From: Psychroserpens damuponensis
GTDB taxonomy: Bacteria > Bacteroidota > Bacteroidia > Flavobacteriales > Flavobacteriaceae
Reading direction: 5' to 3'
Length of the DNA: 64,000 nt
Assembly (NCBI RefSeq): GCF_000826655.1
Contig: NZ_JXJO01000024.1
Span: 186,001-250,000 of the forward strand
Translations under genes and position numbers: made by a program
Shown here: positions 36,147 through 46,113 of the stretch, piece by piece
Layout of the letters: the number at the start of each line of letters is the position of its first letter
Position numbering within the stretch: position 1 is the first letter of the stretch
Notes under the pieces: model-generated
The model's database searches: none
The model's input: the letters and a program-made list of their open reading frames with translations, nothing else
What the model was told of the DNA's origin: nothing

Positions 36147-37286
36147 ATGAAAAAAATAGTTAGAGTCACAACAATATCTGAATCCTTAAGAGATTTACTC
36201 AAAGGTCAATTAGGCTTTATTAACCAATTTTACGAAGTTGTTGGTGTATCTAGCAATGGTGAGATTCTAAAAGAAGTCCAAGTTAATGAAGGTATAAAAA
36301 CTGAAGTTCTTGAAATGACAAGAACCATCTCTCCTATTCAAGACCTCAAAGCAGTCTTTCATCTTTATAAAATTCTTAAAAAGGAAAAACCTCACATCGT
36401 ACACACGCATACTCCAAAAGCAGGAGTCATTGGCATGCTTGCAGCTAAACTTGCAGGTGTAAAACATCGTTTCCACACAGTTGCAGGAATGCCATTATTA
36501 GTAGCTACAGGACCAAAGAGAATATTACTCAACTATACCGAAATGTTAACTTATAAATGTGCCACTAAAATATTCCCAAATTCGTACGGTTTAAAAGATA
36601 TTATTTTAAAAGAAAAATTTACTACACAAAAAAAACTTACTGTTATTGGTAGAGGCAGTAGTAATGGTATCAATGTAGATCATTTTGATCGTAGTCTATT
36701 AAAAGAAACAGACTTAGAATCACTCAAACAAGAATTACATATTGATAATCAATTTGTTTATGTCTTTGTAGGTCGCTTAGTTACAGATAAAGGACTTAAT
36801 GAGTTAATAACTGCTTTTGACCAATTCTCTAAAAACCATGATGCCAAATTATTACTTGTTGGGTGTCGCGAAAGTGAATTAGATCCATTATTTCCAAAAA
36901 CAGAACATATCTTAAATAAAAATGAGCACATTATACAGGTAGGCTATCAACCCGACGTTAGACCATATTTTGCAATTGCTAATGTTTTAGTATTTCCTAG
37001 TTATAGAGAAGGGTTTCCTAATGTCGTATTGCAGGCAGGTGCTATGCAAGTGCCAAGTATTGTCACTAATATAAATGGCTGCAATGAAATTATTAGTGAA
37101 GGAGAAAATGGTTTAATTATTCCCGTAAAAAATATAACGGCAATTATTGATGCAATGGAATATTTAATTCTTAACCCAAACAAACTCGAAATAATGCGCT
37201 CAAAATCAAGACAAATCATCGTAAATAATTATAAGCACACCTATATTTGGGAGGAGTTATTAAAAGAATATCGTAAAACCGATTAG
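36147..37286 (+). CDS. Glycosyltransferase family 4, paralogue of the gene at 30933
   Basis: This 379-residue protein begins MKKIVRVTTISESLRDLLKG and closely follows the protein at 30933 over its whole length: LEMTRTISPIQDLKA, VHTHTPKAG, GMLAAKLAGV, GRGSSNGI and the EX7E-type SYREGFPNVVLQAGAMQVP. It is a retaining sugar transferase for glycan assembly. The presence of both copies, 5 kb apart, points to duplication within the locus. It is separated from the deacetylase by 15 bases and is likely to be co-transcribed. Confidence 0.9.
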   Translation: MKKIVRVTTISESLRDLLKGQLGFINQFYEVVGVSSNGEILKEVQVNEGIKTEVLEMTRTISPIQDLKAVFHLYKILKKEKPHIVHTHTPKAGVIGMLAAKLAGVKHRFHTVAGMPLLVATGPKRILLNYTEMLTYKCATKIFPNSYGLKDIILKEKFTTQKKLTVIGRGSSNGINVDHFDRSLLKETDLESLKQELHIDNQFVYVFVGRLVTDKGLNELITAFDQFSKNHDAKLLLVGCRESELDPLFPKTEHILNKNEHIIQVGYQPDVRPYFAIANVLVFPSYREGFPNVVLQAGAMQVPSIVTNINGCNEIISEGENGLIIPVKNITAIIDAMEYLILNPNKLEIMRSKSRQIIVNNYKHTYIWEELLKEYRKTD

Positions 37287-37393
37287 CTTAAAAACACTAT
37301 AAAAATCATAACGCACTTTATGTAAATAAAATTTGTGATATGTTGAGAAGTCATTTAAATAATAATTATATTGATTTTTTTATTTGAAAAACT

Positions 37394-38185
37394 ATGAAAG
37401 AATTCATTAAAAAATATGAAATTTGGGTGTTCTTAGTTCTTGGTCCTGCATTTAATTTATTATTCGTTTACGCTAGATATCTTAATGTAATCAACTCATT
37501 TGTTTATAGACATGGTCGTTTTTGTGTGTTATTATTATTCTTAATTTGCTTAGTTAAATTTACTAGAGGAAATGAAGGTATAAAAGATATATTTAAACCT
37601 ATGCTCAATTGGAGAGTGAAACCAAAATGGTATATATTTAGTTTAGTATTTGCATTTTTAATAGGCATCTTAACATTAATGCTAAAGGGATTGTATTTTG
37701 GTGATGAGTTCTACACTTATATAAAGGTAGAATACAATTTAAACCTACGTGCAATACTCATGTGGTTAATTTGGGCTTTTCTAGGTGAAGTGGTTTGGGT
37801 TAGCTATTGCATACGTCAATTACTAAAGGTTACAACGCCCTTTTACGCGAGTCAAATTGTTGGTGTGTCTTGGACGTTATGGTTTATTCCTATAGCGCTT
37901 CTTGGTGAAGGTATTTTACCTGGCATTCCTGTAATATCTCTATTAATATTTATGTTAGGTGTAGCAGGTATGTGTACCGTAGTCTATGTAGGCTCAAAAA
38001 GTGGTGTTTGTGTATTGTTATTGCAACACATGATAAATATTAGTTTAAACATATTATTACTTTCACCTTCTAGAGGAGGCGTTGCCACATTTACGGCTTA
38101 TTCTGTAATTTACTTTTTAGTAATGTTGATCTTTATGTATTTTATGAATCCAAGTAATAAATTGAAAACTATAAGAACCACTTAA
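37394..38185 (+). CDS. CPBP-like integral membrane protein
   Basis: This 263-residue protein has about seven or eight hydrophobic segments. The part from residue 125 has FLGEVVWVSYCIRQLL followed by VSWTLWFIPIALLGEG and LLQHMINISLNILLL, which resembles the layout of CPBP (CAAX protease and bacteriocin-processing) intramembrane proteases. The canonical EExxxR is reduced to a single glutamate with different spacing to the arginine, and the second histidine motif is missing, so activity is doubtful. It was checked for exosortase Cys, Arg and His motifs, which are not present. Role in the glycan or peptide pathway unknown. Confidence 0.6.
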   Translation: MKEFIKKYEIWVFLVLGPAFNLLFVYARYLNVINSFVYRHGRFCVLLLFLICLVKFTRGNEGIKDIFKPMLNWRVKPKWYIFSLVFAFLIGILTLMLKGLYFGDEFYTYIKVEYNLNLRAILMWLIWAFLGEVVWVSYCIRQLLKVTTPFYASQIVGVSWTLWFIPIALLGEGILPGIPVISLLIFMLGVAGMCTVVYVGSKSGVCVLLLQHMINISLNILLLSPSRGGVATFTAYSVIYFLVMLIFMYFMNPSNKLKTIRTT

Positions 38186-38314
38186 CATTGATATCTACAT
38201 CTAAACAACAAATTTCAAATACATATTTTATTAAACCATATTAGACTCGTTTATTGTACTTTAGTAGTCTAAATTCACATCAAAGTAAAAATTTGAGCAA
38301 CAAAATTATTGCTA

Positions 38315-39178
38315 ATGCGTTCTACTATCAAATCAATTATTAGACCCTTTGCCAAAATATTGGGAAACATCCTTGTGTTTCTTCTACCCAAAAAAGCTAA
38401 TCAACTTTCAAAAAATAGAATAACTTTAATTCATAAGAATAAAAAAAATCTAAATATTATTGAATTGTTAATGCGCTATACTTTACTACAAAAGTTAGAA
38501 AAAATAGACGATCATAGCACTATAGCTCAAGCTAATAAAGAGTTTTGGATAAATAATAACGCAACAGAACTTTTTATAGAAACAGAAGATACATTCCATA
38601 CAGACTTCCTACCTAACTGCACCTTTATTTTTGATCTACTCAAAAACGAATTATCAAATCACACTCAAAAATTTGATACCATAGTAGAAATTGGAACAGG
38701 AAATGGTGATGTATTAAACTATCTGAGCCTAGAATTCCCTCAAATAAATCATTTAATTGGTATCGATCTAAGTCAACAACAAACCAAACTTAATAATATA
38801 AAATTTAAAAATAATAATAAGCTTGAGTTCATAGCATATGACGCTTTTGATTGGGTAAAAAAACACGGACAAGCTAATACCATTTTTGTATCCTCAAGAG
38901 GCGTATTAGAATATTTTCTTGAACAACAACTACAAGATTTTCTAAAAGAAATTAATCAATTAGGTAACACAATTTTTATTGCTATAGAACCAAACGGTGC
39001 CGATCATAATTTTGATACACAACCAAATACGCAACTTTATGGAGATGAGCCTTCATTTTCACATAACTATCCAAAACTATTTAAAAATGCAGGTTTTAAC
39101 TTGTGGCATTTCTCACAAAAAACATGGTTTAAAGGCACCAATATTCAAACGTTTATTGGCGCTAAAAACTACAAATAA
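38315..39178 (+). CDS. Class I SAM-dependent methyltransferase
   Basis: This 287-residue protein has an N-terminal helical extension (about 1-105) and a Rossmann methyltransferase core with the SAM-binding VEIGTGNGDVLNYL (about residues 122-135), the acidic IGIDLSQQQ and VSSRGVLEYF. A late IAIEPNG motif fits the family. The start is set at the ATG (38315), two codons after an in-frame TTG. It may methylate the glycan or the NRPS product that starts 271 bases downstream, but its location is equally consistent with either pathway. It is not related to the pseudogene at 18686 by its motifs. Confidence 0.78.
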   Translation: MRSTIKSIIRPFAKILGNILVFLLPKKANQLSKNRITLIHKNKKNLNIIELLMRYTLLQKLEKIDDHSTIAQANKEFWINNNATELFIETEDTFHTDFLPNCTFIFDLLKNELSNHTQKFDTIVEIGTGNGDVLNYLSLEFPQINHLIGIDLSQQQTKLNNIKFKNNNKLEFIAYDAFDWVKKHGQANTIFVSSRGVLEYFLEQQLQDFLKEINQLGNTIFIAIEPNGADHNFDTQPNTQLYGDEPSFSHNYPKLFKNAGFNLWHFSQKTWFKGTNIQTFIGAKNYK

Positions 39179-39437
39179 ATCTGCTAGCTATAAATATTTA
39201 TATTGCAACCTCTTTTTTGTATAAAAACAAGTCTTTTTAAACCGAAAAAATCGTCATTTAACTAATATTTTTCTTGAGCATTATAATTAATTTTATTTTT
39301 AGTTTGCCTAAATTTAAATTCCCCTCAACAGCCCTCAAGATTAGATAATTAAATATTTTTAAATAAGGTTTTAAGTCTAAAGTTTTATAACTTATGATCA
39401 ATTATAATCATTACCAAATGGTTATCTTTAACGCAAA

Positions 39438-39445
39438 TAATTTTG
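39438..39445 (+). promoter_or_regulatory. -7 promoter element immediately before the NRPS/PKS genes
   Basis: TAATTTTG matches TAnnTTTG and ends only 4 bases before the ATG at 39450. A start site at the usual distance would fall at or on the ATG, implying a leaderless or nearly leaderless message. It is the best promoter match in the 271-base gap. Confidence 0.45.
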
Positions 39446-39449
39446 AGAA

Positions 39450-42400
39450 ATGAATACGCCCAATTCTACATATTTACTTTTTGAAAAATCAGCGAAACAT
39501 TATGCTGATGACTTAAGTATTATATCTAATAATACAAGTATAACCTACAACCAATTAGAAAACAAAGTAACAGTAGTATATAACGCAATAATAAAATATG
39601 CCAAAAACGATAACATTATTGGTCTATCTACAACAAGAGGTATTGATCAAATCGTTTTTATGCTTGCCATATTAAAAGCAGGAAAAACATATCTCCCATT
39701 AGATTTTAATTATCCTAAAGACCGAATTCTAAAAATAATAAACAATTCTAATCTTAATTTTTGCTTAACAACTCCTGAAGAATTTCAAATATCTTCGGAA
39801 ATGGGATTACTCCAACTCCCCATCCAAGAAACACAAACTGTTTCTAATTTAAAGAAGCAAGACGACATGTCTAAACATGGCACTTACATGTTGTACACAT
39901 CAGGATCTACAGGTGAACCTAAAGGCGTTTGTATGGGACAAGGTGCAACGACAAACCTTATTAATTGGCAAAACAAAAACTCTCAAGCTACAAAAGGCAC
40001 AAGAACACTTCAATTTGCACCACTAAGTTTTGATGTGTCATTCCAAGAAATTATGGCGACGCTCAGCAATGGAGGAACGCTTGTTTTGATCAATGAAGAG
40101 CAACGACAAGATATGGTTGAGCTCATCAAGTTAATTGAGCAACAAGCGGTAAACAGACTATTTCTGCCTTTTGTAGCGTTACAAACTTTGGCAGAAACCG
40201 CTGTAAGCCTCAATCTTTTTCCTACCAGTTTGAAAGAAATCATGACTGCTGGAGAACAACTAAAAATAACACCTCAGGTAAAAACTTTTTTTAAAGCACT
40301 CAAAAACTGTACACTGTATAATCAATACGGTCCTACAGAGTGCCATGTCGTCACAGAACTAAAACTTGAAGGTGATCCCGAAACATGGCCAGCATTACCC
40401 AACATTGGAAAACCCATTGATAACACAAAAATTTATATTCTCGATAAACACCAGCAAATCGTTACAAACGGTGAAACTGGAGAACTTTGCATTACAGGTG
40501 AGTGTCTTGCTGAAGGCTATATGGGAAACGAAAACTTAACCAAAGAGAAATTTTCAATTTTAAAACGTCCTGATGCCTCATTTATTAGAATGTATCGTAC
40601 TGGAGACATCGCACGTTTTTTACCAGACGGGAATATTGAATTTCTCGGTAGAGACGACGAGCAAGTAAAAATTAGTGGTCATAGAATTGAACTAGGTGAA
40701 GTAGAAATTGCACTTAATAAGCTTCCTTTTATACAAAACGCAGTAGTTGTTGCAACGACGCATTTATCTAATCAAGCTCAATTAATAGCTTATTTACAAT
40801 CTCATGATGCATCACAAGATGTACCAAATTTAAGAGAACAAGTAAACGCTGTTCTTCCAAATTATATGTTACCGTCACACTATATTTGGGTAAAAGAATT
40901 TCCGAAGACATCTAGCGGAAAAGTCAATAAAAAAGCTTTACCTCTACCAAAATACGAGAGACCAAGCACAGCTCCTTTGTACAAAAAACCAGTTACAGAA
41001 ATTCAGAAAAACATAGCCAAAATCTGGTCTAATATCTTACGAATTCCAAAAATCGGAATGTTAGATAACTTCTTTGAAATGGGAGGCACTTCGCTCCTAG
41101 CCCAAAAAACGGTTTCTAACTTGAGATTAAATTATAAGTATGACATTCCAATTATAAAACTATACCAACATCCTACAGTCTCAGAATTATCTAGCTTTTT
41201 AGAACCAAACAAAGAAACAAAACTTAAACCAAGCACTTCAAAAAAGAGAAATAACTCATCTCAAGATGTTGCCATTATTGGGATGGCAGGACGCTTTCCT
41301 GGTGCAAATACAATTCAAGAACTTTGGGACGTTTTAAGAGATGGCAAAGAAACTATTTCATTTTTTACACCAGAAGAACTGGATTTTAGTATTTCAGAAT
41401 CAATCAAGAAAGATCCACTTTACATAAGAGCTCGAGGTGTTGTGCCTTCTGTTAAAACTTTTGATGCAGCCTTTTTCGGTATAAATCCAAAAGTTGCAGA
41501 AGCTATGGATCCTCAACAACGATTGTTTTTAGAAATAGCTTGGGAAGTTTTAGAACAATCAGGATATCTTCCAACACATTTTGATGGAAGCATTGGTGTG
41601 TATGCAGGTACAGGAATGAACATGTATTATAAAAATAATATTCTTCCTAATAAAAACGTCATAGATAGAATTGGTAGTTTTCAAGCGAGCACAATTAATG
41701 AGAAAGATTATATTGCAACGCGAACAGCTTATCATCTAAACCTCAAAGGTCCTGCTGTAGCAATTCACTCGGCTTGCTCCACATCTTTATTAGCCATAGC
41801 CGAAGCTGCAGAAGCCATTAGAAACGGTCGTTGCGATGTCGCTTTGGCTGGAGGCTCTAGTATTACAACTCCAATTAATAGCGGACATCTATATCAAGAA
41901 GGCTCTATAATGAGTCCAGACGGCCACTGTCGTCCCTTTGACGAAAATGCAAAAGGAACTGTTTTTAGTGATGGTGCTGGTGTTTTACTTCTTAAAAATT
42001 TAGACGATGCGCAAAGAGATGGTGATGTTATTCACGGTCTTATTAAAGGCATTGGTACAAACAATGATGGTGGAGATAAAGGTAGTTTTACAGCGCCAAG
42101 TGTAGAAGGTCAAGCTGGAGCAATTGCAAATGCCTTGTTTGATGCAGCTATTGATGCTTCGGAAATTAGCTATATCGAAACCCACGGAACAGCAACTCCA
42201 GTTGGTGATCCCATCGAAATAGAAGGCCTCAAATTAGCCTTTGGTAAACAAGAAGTTAATCAATATTGTGCTATAGGATCTATTAAAAGTAATATGGGAC
42301 ATTTAACAGCTGCAGCAGGTGTTGCAGGTGTGATTAAAACTATTTTAGCTCTAAAACATCATCAAATTCCACCATCATTAGGCTATGAAAATCCAAACCC

Positions 42401-45400
42401 ATCTATAGATTTTGAAAACAGTCCGTTTTATGTGAACCATACATTAAATGAATGGAAATCTGATAAACCAAGAAAAGCAGGAATTAGTTCTTTTGGTGTT
42501 GGTGGCACCAACGTCCATATGATTGTTGAAGAATATGAAAATGAATTAAAACCTTCAAATTTAGGAAGACCGTTGCAGTTATTAACTTGGTCTGCAAACT
42601 CTGAATATAGCCTATCAGCTTATCAAAAAGCACTAGGTGAATTTCTAAAATTAGAGTCTAATGTTGCACTCGCTGATGTTGCACATGGCTTAAATGAAAC
42701 AAGAGAATCATTTGCTCATAGAAGTTTCTCTATTTCTGGAACTATTGATGATGCTAGCAAAAATCTATTAAAAGAGAATAATACTCTAATAAAAACGAGA
42801 GAACTGAAAGTTGCTCCTAGTGAGCTGGCATTTTTATTTCCTGGACAAGGTTCTCAATACCTTCAAATGGGTAAATCGCTTTATTCCGAAGAAAAAGTAT
42901 TTAAAGATGCCGTTGATCAATGTGCTAAATTATTACAAGGGGAATTACATAAAGATCTTAGAGACTTAATTTATCCTGAAACGAATTCTGAAGAAAAAGA
43001 CAATCAATTAAAAGATACAAAATATACGCAACCTGCCCTTTTTGTTATTGAGTATGCACTCGCTCAGCTTTGGATGAGTTGGGGAATTAAGCCTACCTTA
43101 CTATGCGGACACAGTATAGGCGAATTTGTTGCTGCTCATTTGGCTGGGATTTTTAGCTTAGACGAGGCGTTGCATTTAATTACAATACGAGGAAAATTAG
43201 TGAGTGAACTTCCTGGTGGTAGTATGCTATCTGTGCGTTCAACAATTGACGAACTAGAACATTTAATCCCAAAAACTTTATCAATTGCAGCGATAAATTC
43301 TGATAAATTAATAGTTATTTCAGGACCAGATGATGATGTTCATGACTTTGCTCAACTTTTAGATAAACAAAATATTGCTAATAAATTATTATTGACCAGT
43401 CATGCCTTTCATTCTACCATGATGGATCCAGTTTTAGATATTTTTGAAGCCGAAGTCAGTAAAATAAAACTTAATATACCACGTCTGCCAATAGTGTCTA
43501 CAGTAACTGGAACATGGCTTACAGACGCTGAAGCTACTAGTACTCAATATTGGACAAACCATTTACGAGCAACTGTGAATTTTTCTGGTGCTATGGAAAC
43601 GGTATTAGCACTAGAAGATCCTGTCTTACTAGAAGTAGGTCCAGGTAGAGCTTTAACCACATTGTCAATGCAAAAGAAAGGCTTAAAATCATTAGCCTCT
43701 ATTGCGAGTTTAACATTTCCGAAGAACAACGAAACCGCACACCATACCGTTTTAAGTGCCTTAGGTGATTTATGGGTTAATGGTGTAGAACCCAATTGGA
43801 AATTATTTTATAAAGGTCAATCCAGACAAAAAGTGTGGTTACCATCATATGTTTTTGATCGTAAACCGTGTTGGGTAGATCTTATAAAAGTACAACCTGC
43901 AAATAATACAAATCAAAATACGATACATCTAAATACAGAACATCACGCTGTAGAACCGTTATCAAATGCCAATACAACAGTTATGAGAAAACCCATAATT
44001 CTTAATAAAATAGCAGAACTTGTAGAAAATAATTCTGGAATCGAAATTGGAACTAGTGAATTTAATCAAAGTTTTTTAGAACTTGGTTTAGATTCTTTAG
44101 TGCTCACCCAAATGGCTATTAATTTAAAAAATGAATTTAATACACCTATTTCATTTCGACAATTAAATGATGAATTTGGATCGCCAGATTTGTTAGCAGC
44201 TCATTTAGATACTGTGCTACCAAAAGACGTTATGGCTCCTACTCCAACAATTAATCCTATTGCACCAGTTGCAAATAATGTAGCATCGTTTAATCCTGTA
44301 CCGCAAAATTTGAATGTAACCAACAACCCTAACCAAAATACTGCACTAAGCCTAATAGCACAACAAATTCAGCTATTAGGACAACAGATAGAATTACTTC
44401 AAGGAAATAACACTACAGCCACATCTGTTACAACTAGTGATGTCTCGAAACCTGTAATGATGACTTCGCCAAATGATGTAGCAACAGAACTCCTTTCTGA
44501 AGAAGAAAAGAAAGAACATCAAAAACCATTTGGAGCAACTCCTAGAATAGAAAAATTATCAACGGAACTTACTCATAATCAAAAAGAATTTTTAGAAAAT
44601 CTAATTATAAGTTATAATAAAAAAACAGCAGGTAGTAAAGCCTATACTCAAAAACATCGTGCTCACATGTCTGATCCTAGAGTGGTTTCAGGATTTAAGC
44701 CTTTAACCAAAGAGTTGGTTTACCCTATTGTAGTCAATAAATCTTCTGGTAGTCGCCTTTGGGATATTGATGGCAACGAATATCTAGATGTTTTAAATAG
44801 TTTTGGAGCCTGTTTATTTGGTCATCAGCCGGATTTTATAAAAGATGCCATACATGAACAAGTAGAACTAGGTTTTGAGGTTGGCCCTCAACATCCATTA
44901 GCTGGTGAGGTTTGTGAATTACTTTGTGAATTCACAAATCAAGATCGCGCAGCATTATGTAACACAGGTTCTGAAGCCGTATTAGGAGCCATGCGAATTG
45001 CAAGAACAGTCACTGGACGTTCACTTATTGTAGCATTTACAACCTCTTATCATGGTATTAATGATGAAGTTCTTGTTAGAGGTTCGAAGAAATTAAAATC
45101 ATTTCCAGCTGCCTCAGGTATTTTACCAGAAGCGGTTCAAAATATGCTAATTTTAGATTATGGTACTGAAGAGAGTCTTGCAATAATTAAAGAACGAGCT
45201 CATGAAATTGCGGCAGTTCTAGTAGAACCAGTGCAAAGTCGTAGACCAGATTTTAGACCAGTAGAATTTTTAAAAGACGTTAGAAAAATCACTACGGAAG
45301 CTGACTCAGTATTAATTTTTGATGAAATTATCACAGGTTTTAGAATGCATCCAGGTGGTGCACAAGCATTATTTGGCATAAAAGCTGATATTGGTACCTA

Positions 45401-46076
45401 CGGAAAAGTGATTGGTGGAGGAATTTCTATAGGTGCAATAGTAGGTAGTAAACGCTGTATGGATGCGCTAGATGGTGGATTTTGGCAATTTGGAGACGAC
45501 TCGTTTCCAGAAGCTGGAGTTACGTATTTTGCAGGAACATTTGTACGTCACCCTCTTGCTTTAGCAACTTGTAAAGCTTCTTTATTACATATGAAAGCGA
45601 AAGGTGTTGCGCTGCAAGATGAATTATCAAGAAAAATTGACGTTTTTGCTTCTGCAATGAATGGTTATTTTAAATCACACAATCTTCCTATGGAAATAAT
45701 GCACTATCGTTCTTTATGGAAATTGAGAATGTTAGAAGATGTACCATATGCCGAATTAGTATTTGTATTAATGCGAGAAAAAGGAATTCACCTTTGGGAT
45801 GGATTCCCTTGTTATATAACTGAAGCTTATACCGAAGACGATCTAACATATTTAATTAATACGTTTAAAGCATGTGTAGATGAACTTATAGCAGCAGGTT
45901 TTTTTAATAATGAATCAAAATTAAATGGTCAAAAAACATTTACTAAAGAATTAAATCAACCACCTGTAAAAGGTGCGCGTTTAGGAATGGACGAATCAGG
46001 AAACCCAGCATGGTTTGTAGCTAATAAAGATAAGGTTGGAGAATATATTCAAATAGATTTGCAGAGCAAACTCTAA
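39450..46076 (+). CDS. Hybrid NRPS/PKS: A-PCP-KS-AT-ACP-aminotransferase
   Basis: This 2208-residue synthase has six domains. The adenylation domain (1-500) carries LYTSGSTGEPKG, FDVSFQEI, YGPTEC and the late lysine in SSGKVNKKALP. The PCP has FEMGGTSLLAQ (Ser near 548). The KS (about 605-1030) has SACSTS (Cys near 775), ETHGTATPVGDP and KSNMGHLTAAAG. The AT (about 1125-1430) has GHSIGEF and HAFHS, as in malonyl-specific domains. The ACP has LELGLDSLVL (near 1550). The class III PLP aminotransferase (about 1715-2150) has DEIITGFR and GTYGKVIGGG with its lysine. There is no C, KR or DH domain. It is therefore a starter module: an amino acid is activated, extended with malonate, and the 3-keto group aminated. 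The order matches the first half of MycA-type synthases of the iturin/mycosubtilin group except that an adenylation domain replaces the acyl ligase. Confidence 0.92.
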   Translation: MNTPNSTYLLFEKSAKHYADDLSIISNNTSITYNQLENKVTVVYNAIIKYAKNDNIIGLSTTRGIDQIVFMLAILKAGKTYLPLDFNYPKDRILKIINNSNLNFCLTTPEEFQISSEMGLLQLPIQETQTVSNLKKQDDMSKHGTYMLYTSGSTGEPKGVCMGQGATTNLINWQNKNSQATKGTRTLQFAPLSFDVSFQEIMATLSNGGTLVLINEEQRQDMVELIKLIEQQAVNRLFLPFVALQTLAETAVSLNLFPTSLKEIMTAGEQLKITPQVKTFFKALKNCTLYNQYGPTECHVVTELKLEGDPETWPALPNIGKPIDNTKIYILDKHQQIVTNGETGELCITGECLAEGYMGNENLTKEKFSILKRPDASFIRMYRTGDIARFLPDGNIEFLGRDDEQVKISGHRIELGEVEIALNKLPFIQNAVVVATTHLSNQAQLIAYLQSHDASQDVPNLREQVNAVLPNYMLPSHYIWVKEFPKTSSGKVNKKALPLPKYERPSTAPLYKKPVTEIQKNIAKIWSNILRIPKIGMLDNFFEMGGTSLLAQKTVSNLRLNYKYDIPIIKLYQHPTVSELSSFLEPNKETKLKPSTSKKRNNSSQDVAIIGMAGRFPGANTIQELWDVLRDGKETISFFTPEELDFSISESIKKDPLYIRARGVVPSVKTFDAAFFGINPKVAEAMDPQQRLFLEIAWEVLEQSGYLPTHFDGSIGVYAGTGMNMYYKNNILPNKNVIDRIGSFQASTINEKDYIATRTAYHLNLKGPAVAIHSACSTSLLAIAEAAEAIRNGRCDVALAGGSSITTPINSGHLYQEGSIMSPDGHCRPFDENAKGTVFSDGAGVLLLKNLDDAQRDGDVIHGLIKGIGTNNDGGDKGSFTAPSVEGQAGAIANALFDAAIDASEISYIETHGTATPVGDPIEIEGLKLAFGKQEVNQYCAIGSIKSNMGHLTAAAGVAGVIKTILALKHHQIPPSLGYENPNPSIDFENSPFYVNHTLNEWKSDKPRKAGISSFGVGGTNVHMIVEEYENELKPSNLGRPLQLLTWSANSEYSLSAYQKALGEFLKLESNVALADVAHGLNETRESFAHRSFSISGTIDDASKNLLKENNTLIKTRELKVAPSELAFLFPGQGSQYLQMGKSLYSEEKVFKDAVDQCAKLLQGELHKDLRDLIYPETNSEEKDNQLKDTKYTQPALFVIEYALAQLWMSWGIKPTLLCGHSIGEFVAAHLAGIFSLDEALHLITIRGKLVSELPGGSMLSVRSTIDELEHLIPKTLSIAAINSDKLIVISGPDDDVHDFAQLLDKQNIANKLLLTSHAFHSTMMDPVLDIFEAEVSKIKLNIPRLPIVSTVTGTWLTDAEATSTQYWTNHLRATVNFSGAMETVLALEDPVLLEVGPGRALTTLSMQKKGLKSLASIASLTFPKNNETAHHTVLSALGDLWVNGVEPNWKLFYKGQSRQKVWLPSYVFDRKPCWVDLIKVQPANNTNQNTIHLNTEHHAVEPLSNANTTVMRKPIILNKIAELVENNSGIEIGTSEFNQSFLELGLDSLVLTQMAINLKNEFNTPISFRQLNDEFGSPDLLAAHLDTVLPKDVMAPTPTINPIAPVANNVASFNPVPQNLNVTNNPNQNTALSLIAQQIQLLGQQIELLQGNNTTATSVTTSDVSKPVMMTSPNDVATELLSEEEKKEHQKPFGATPRIEKLSTELTHNQKEFLENLIISYNKKTAGSKAYTQKHRAHMSDPRVVSGFKPLTKELVYPIVVNKSSGSRLWDIDGNEYLDVLNSFGACLFGHQPDFIKDAIHEQVELGFEVGPQHPLAGEVCELLCEFTNQDRAALCNTGSEAVLGAMRIARTVTGRSLIVAFTTSYHGINDEVLVRGSKKLKSFPAASGILPEAVQNMLILDYGTEESLAIIKERAHEIAAVLVEPVQSRRPDFRPVEFLKDVRKITTEADSVLIFDEIITGFRMHPGGAQALFGIKADIGTYGKVIGGGISIGAIVGSKRCMDALDGGFWQFGDDSFPEAGVTYFAGTFVRHPLALATCKASLLHMKAKGVALQDELSRKIDVFASAMNGYFKSHNLPMEIMHYRSLWKLRMLEDVPYAELVFVLMREKGIHLWDGFPCYITEAYTEDDLTYLINTFKACVDELIAAGFFNNESKLNGQKTFTKELNQPPVKGARLGMDESGNPAWFVANKDKVGEYIQIDLQSKL

Positions 46077-46113
46077 TTAATATTTTTTAAAGTAAACGTA
46101 CAAGATTATTGAA

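Noticed and set aside
37394-38185. Exosortase identity for the multispanning protein
   Set aside because: The Cys, Arg and His active-site motifs of exosortases are missing; the layout fits CPBP proteins better.
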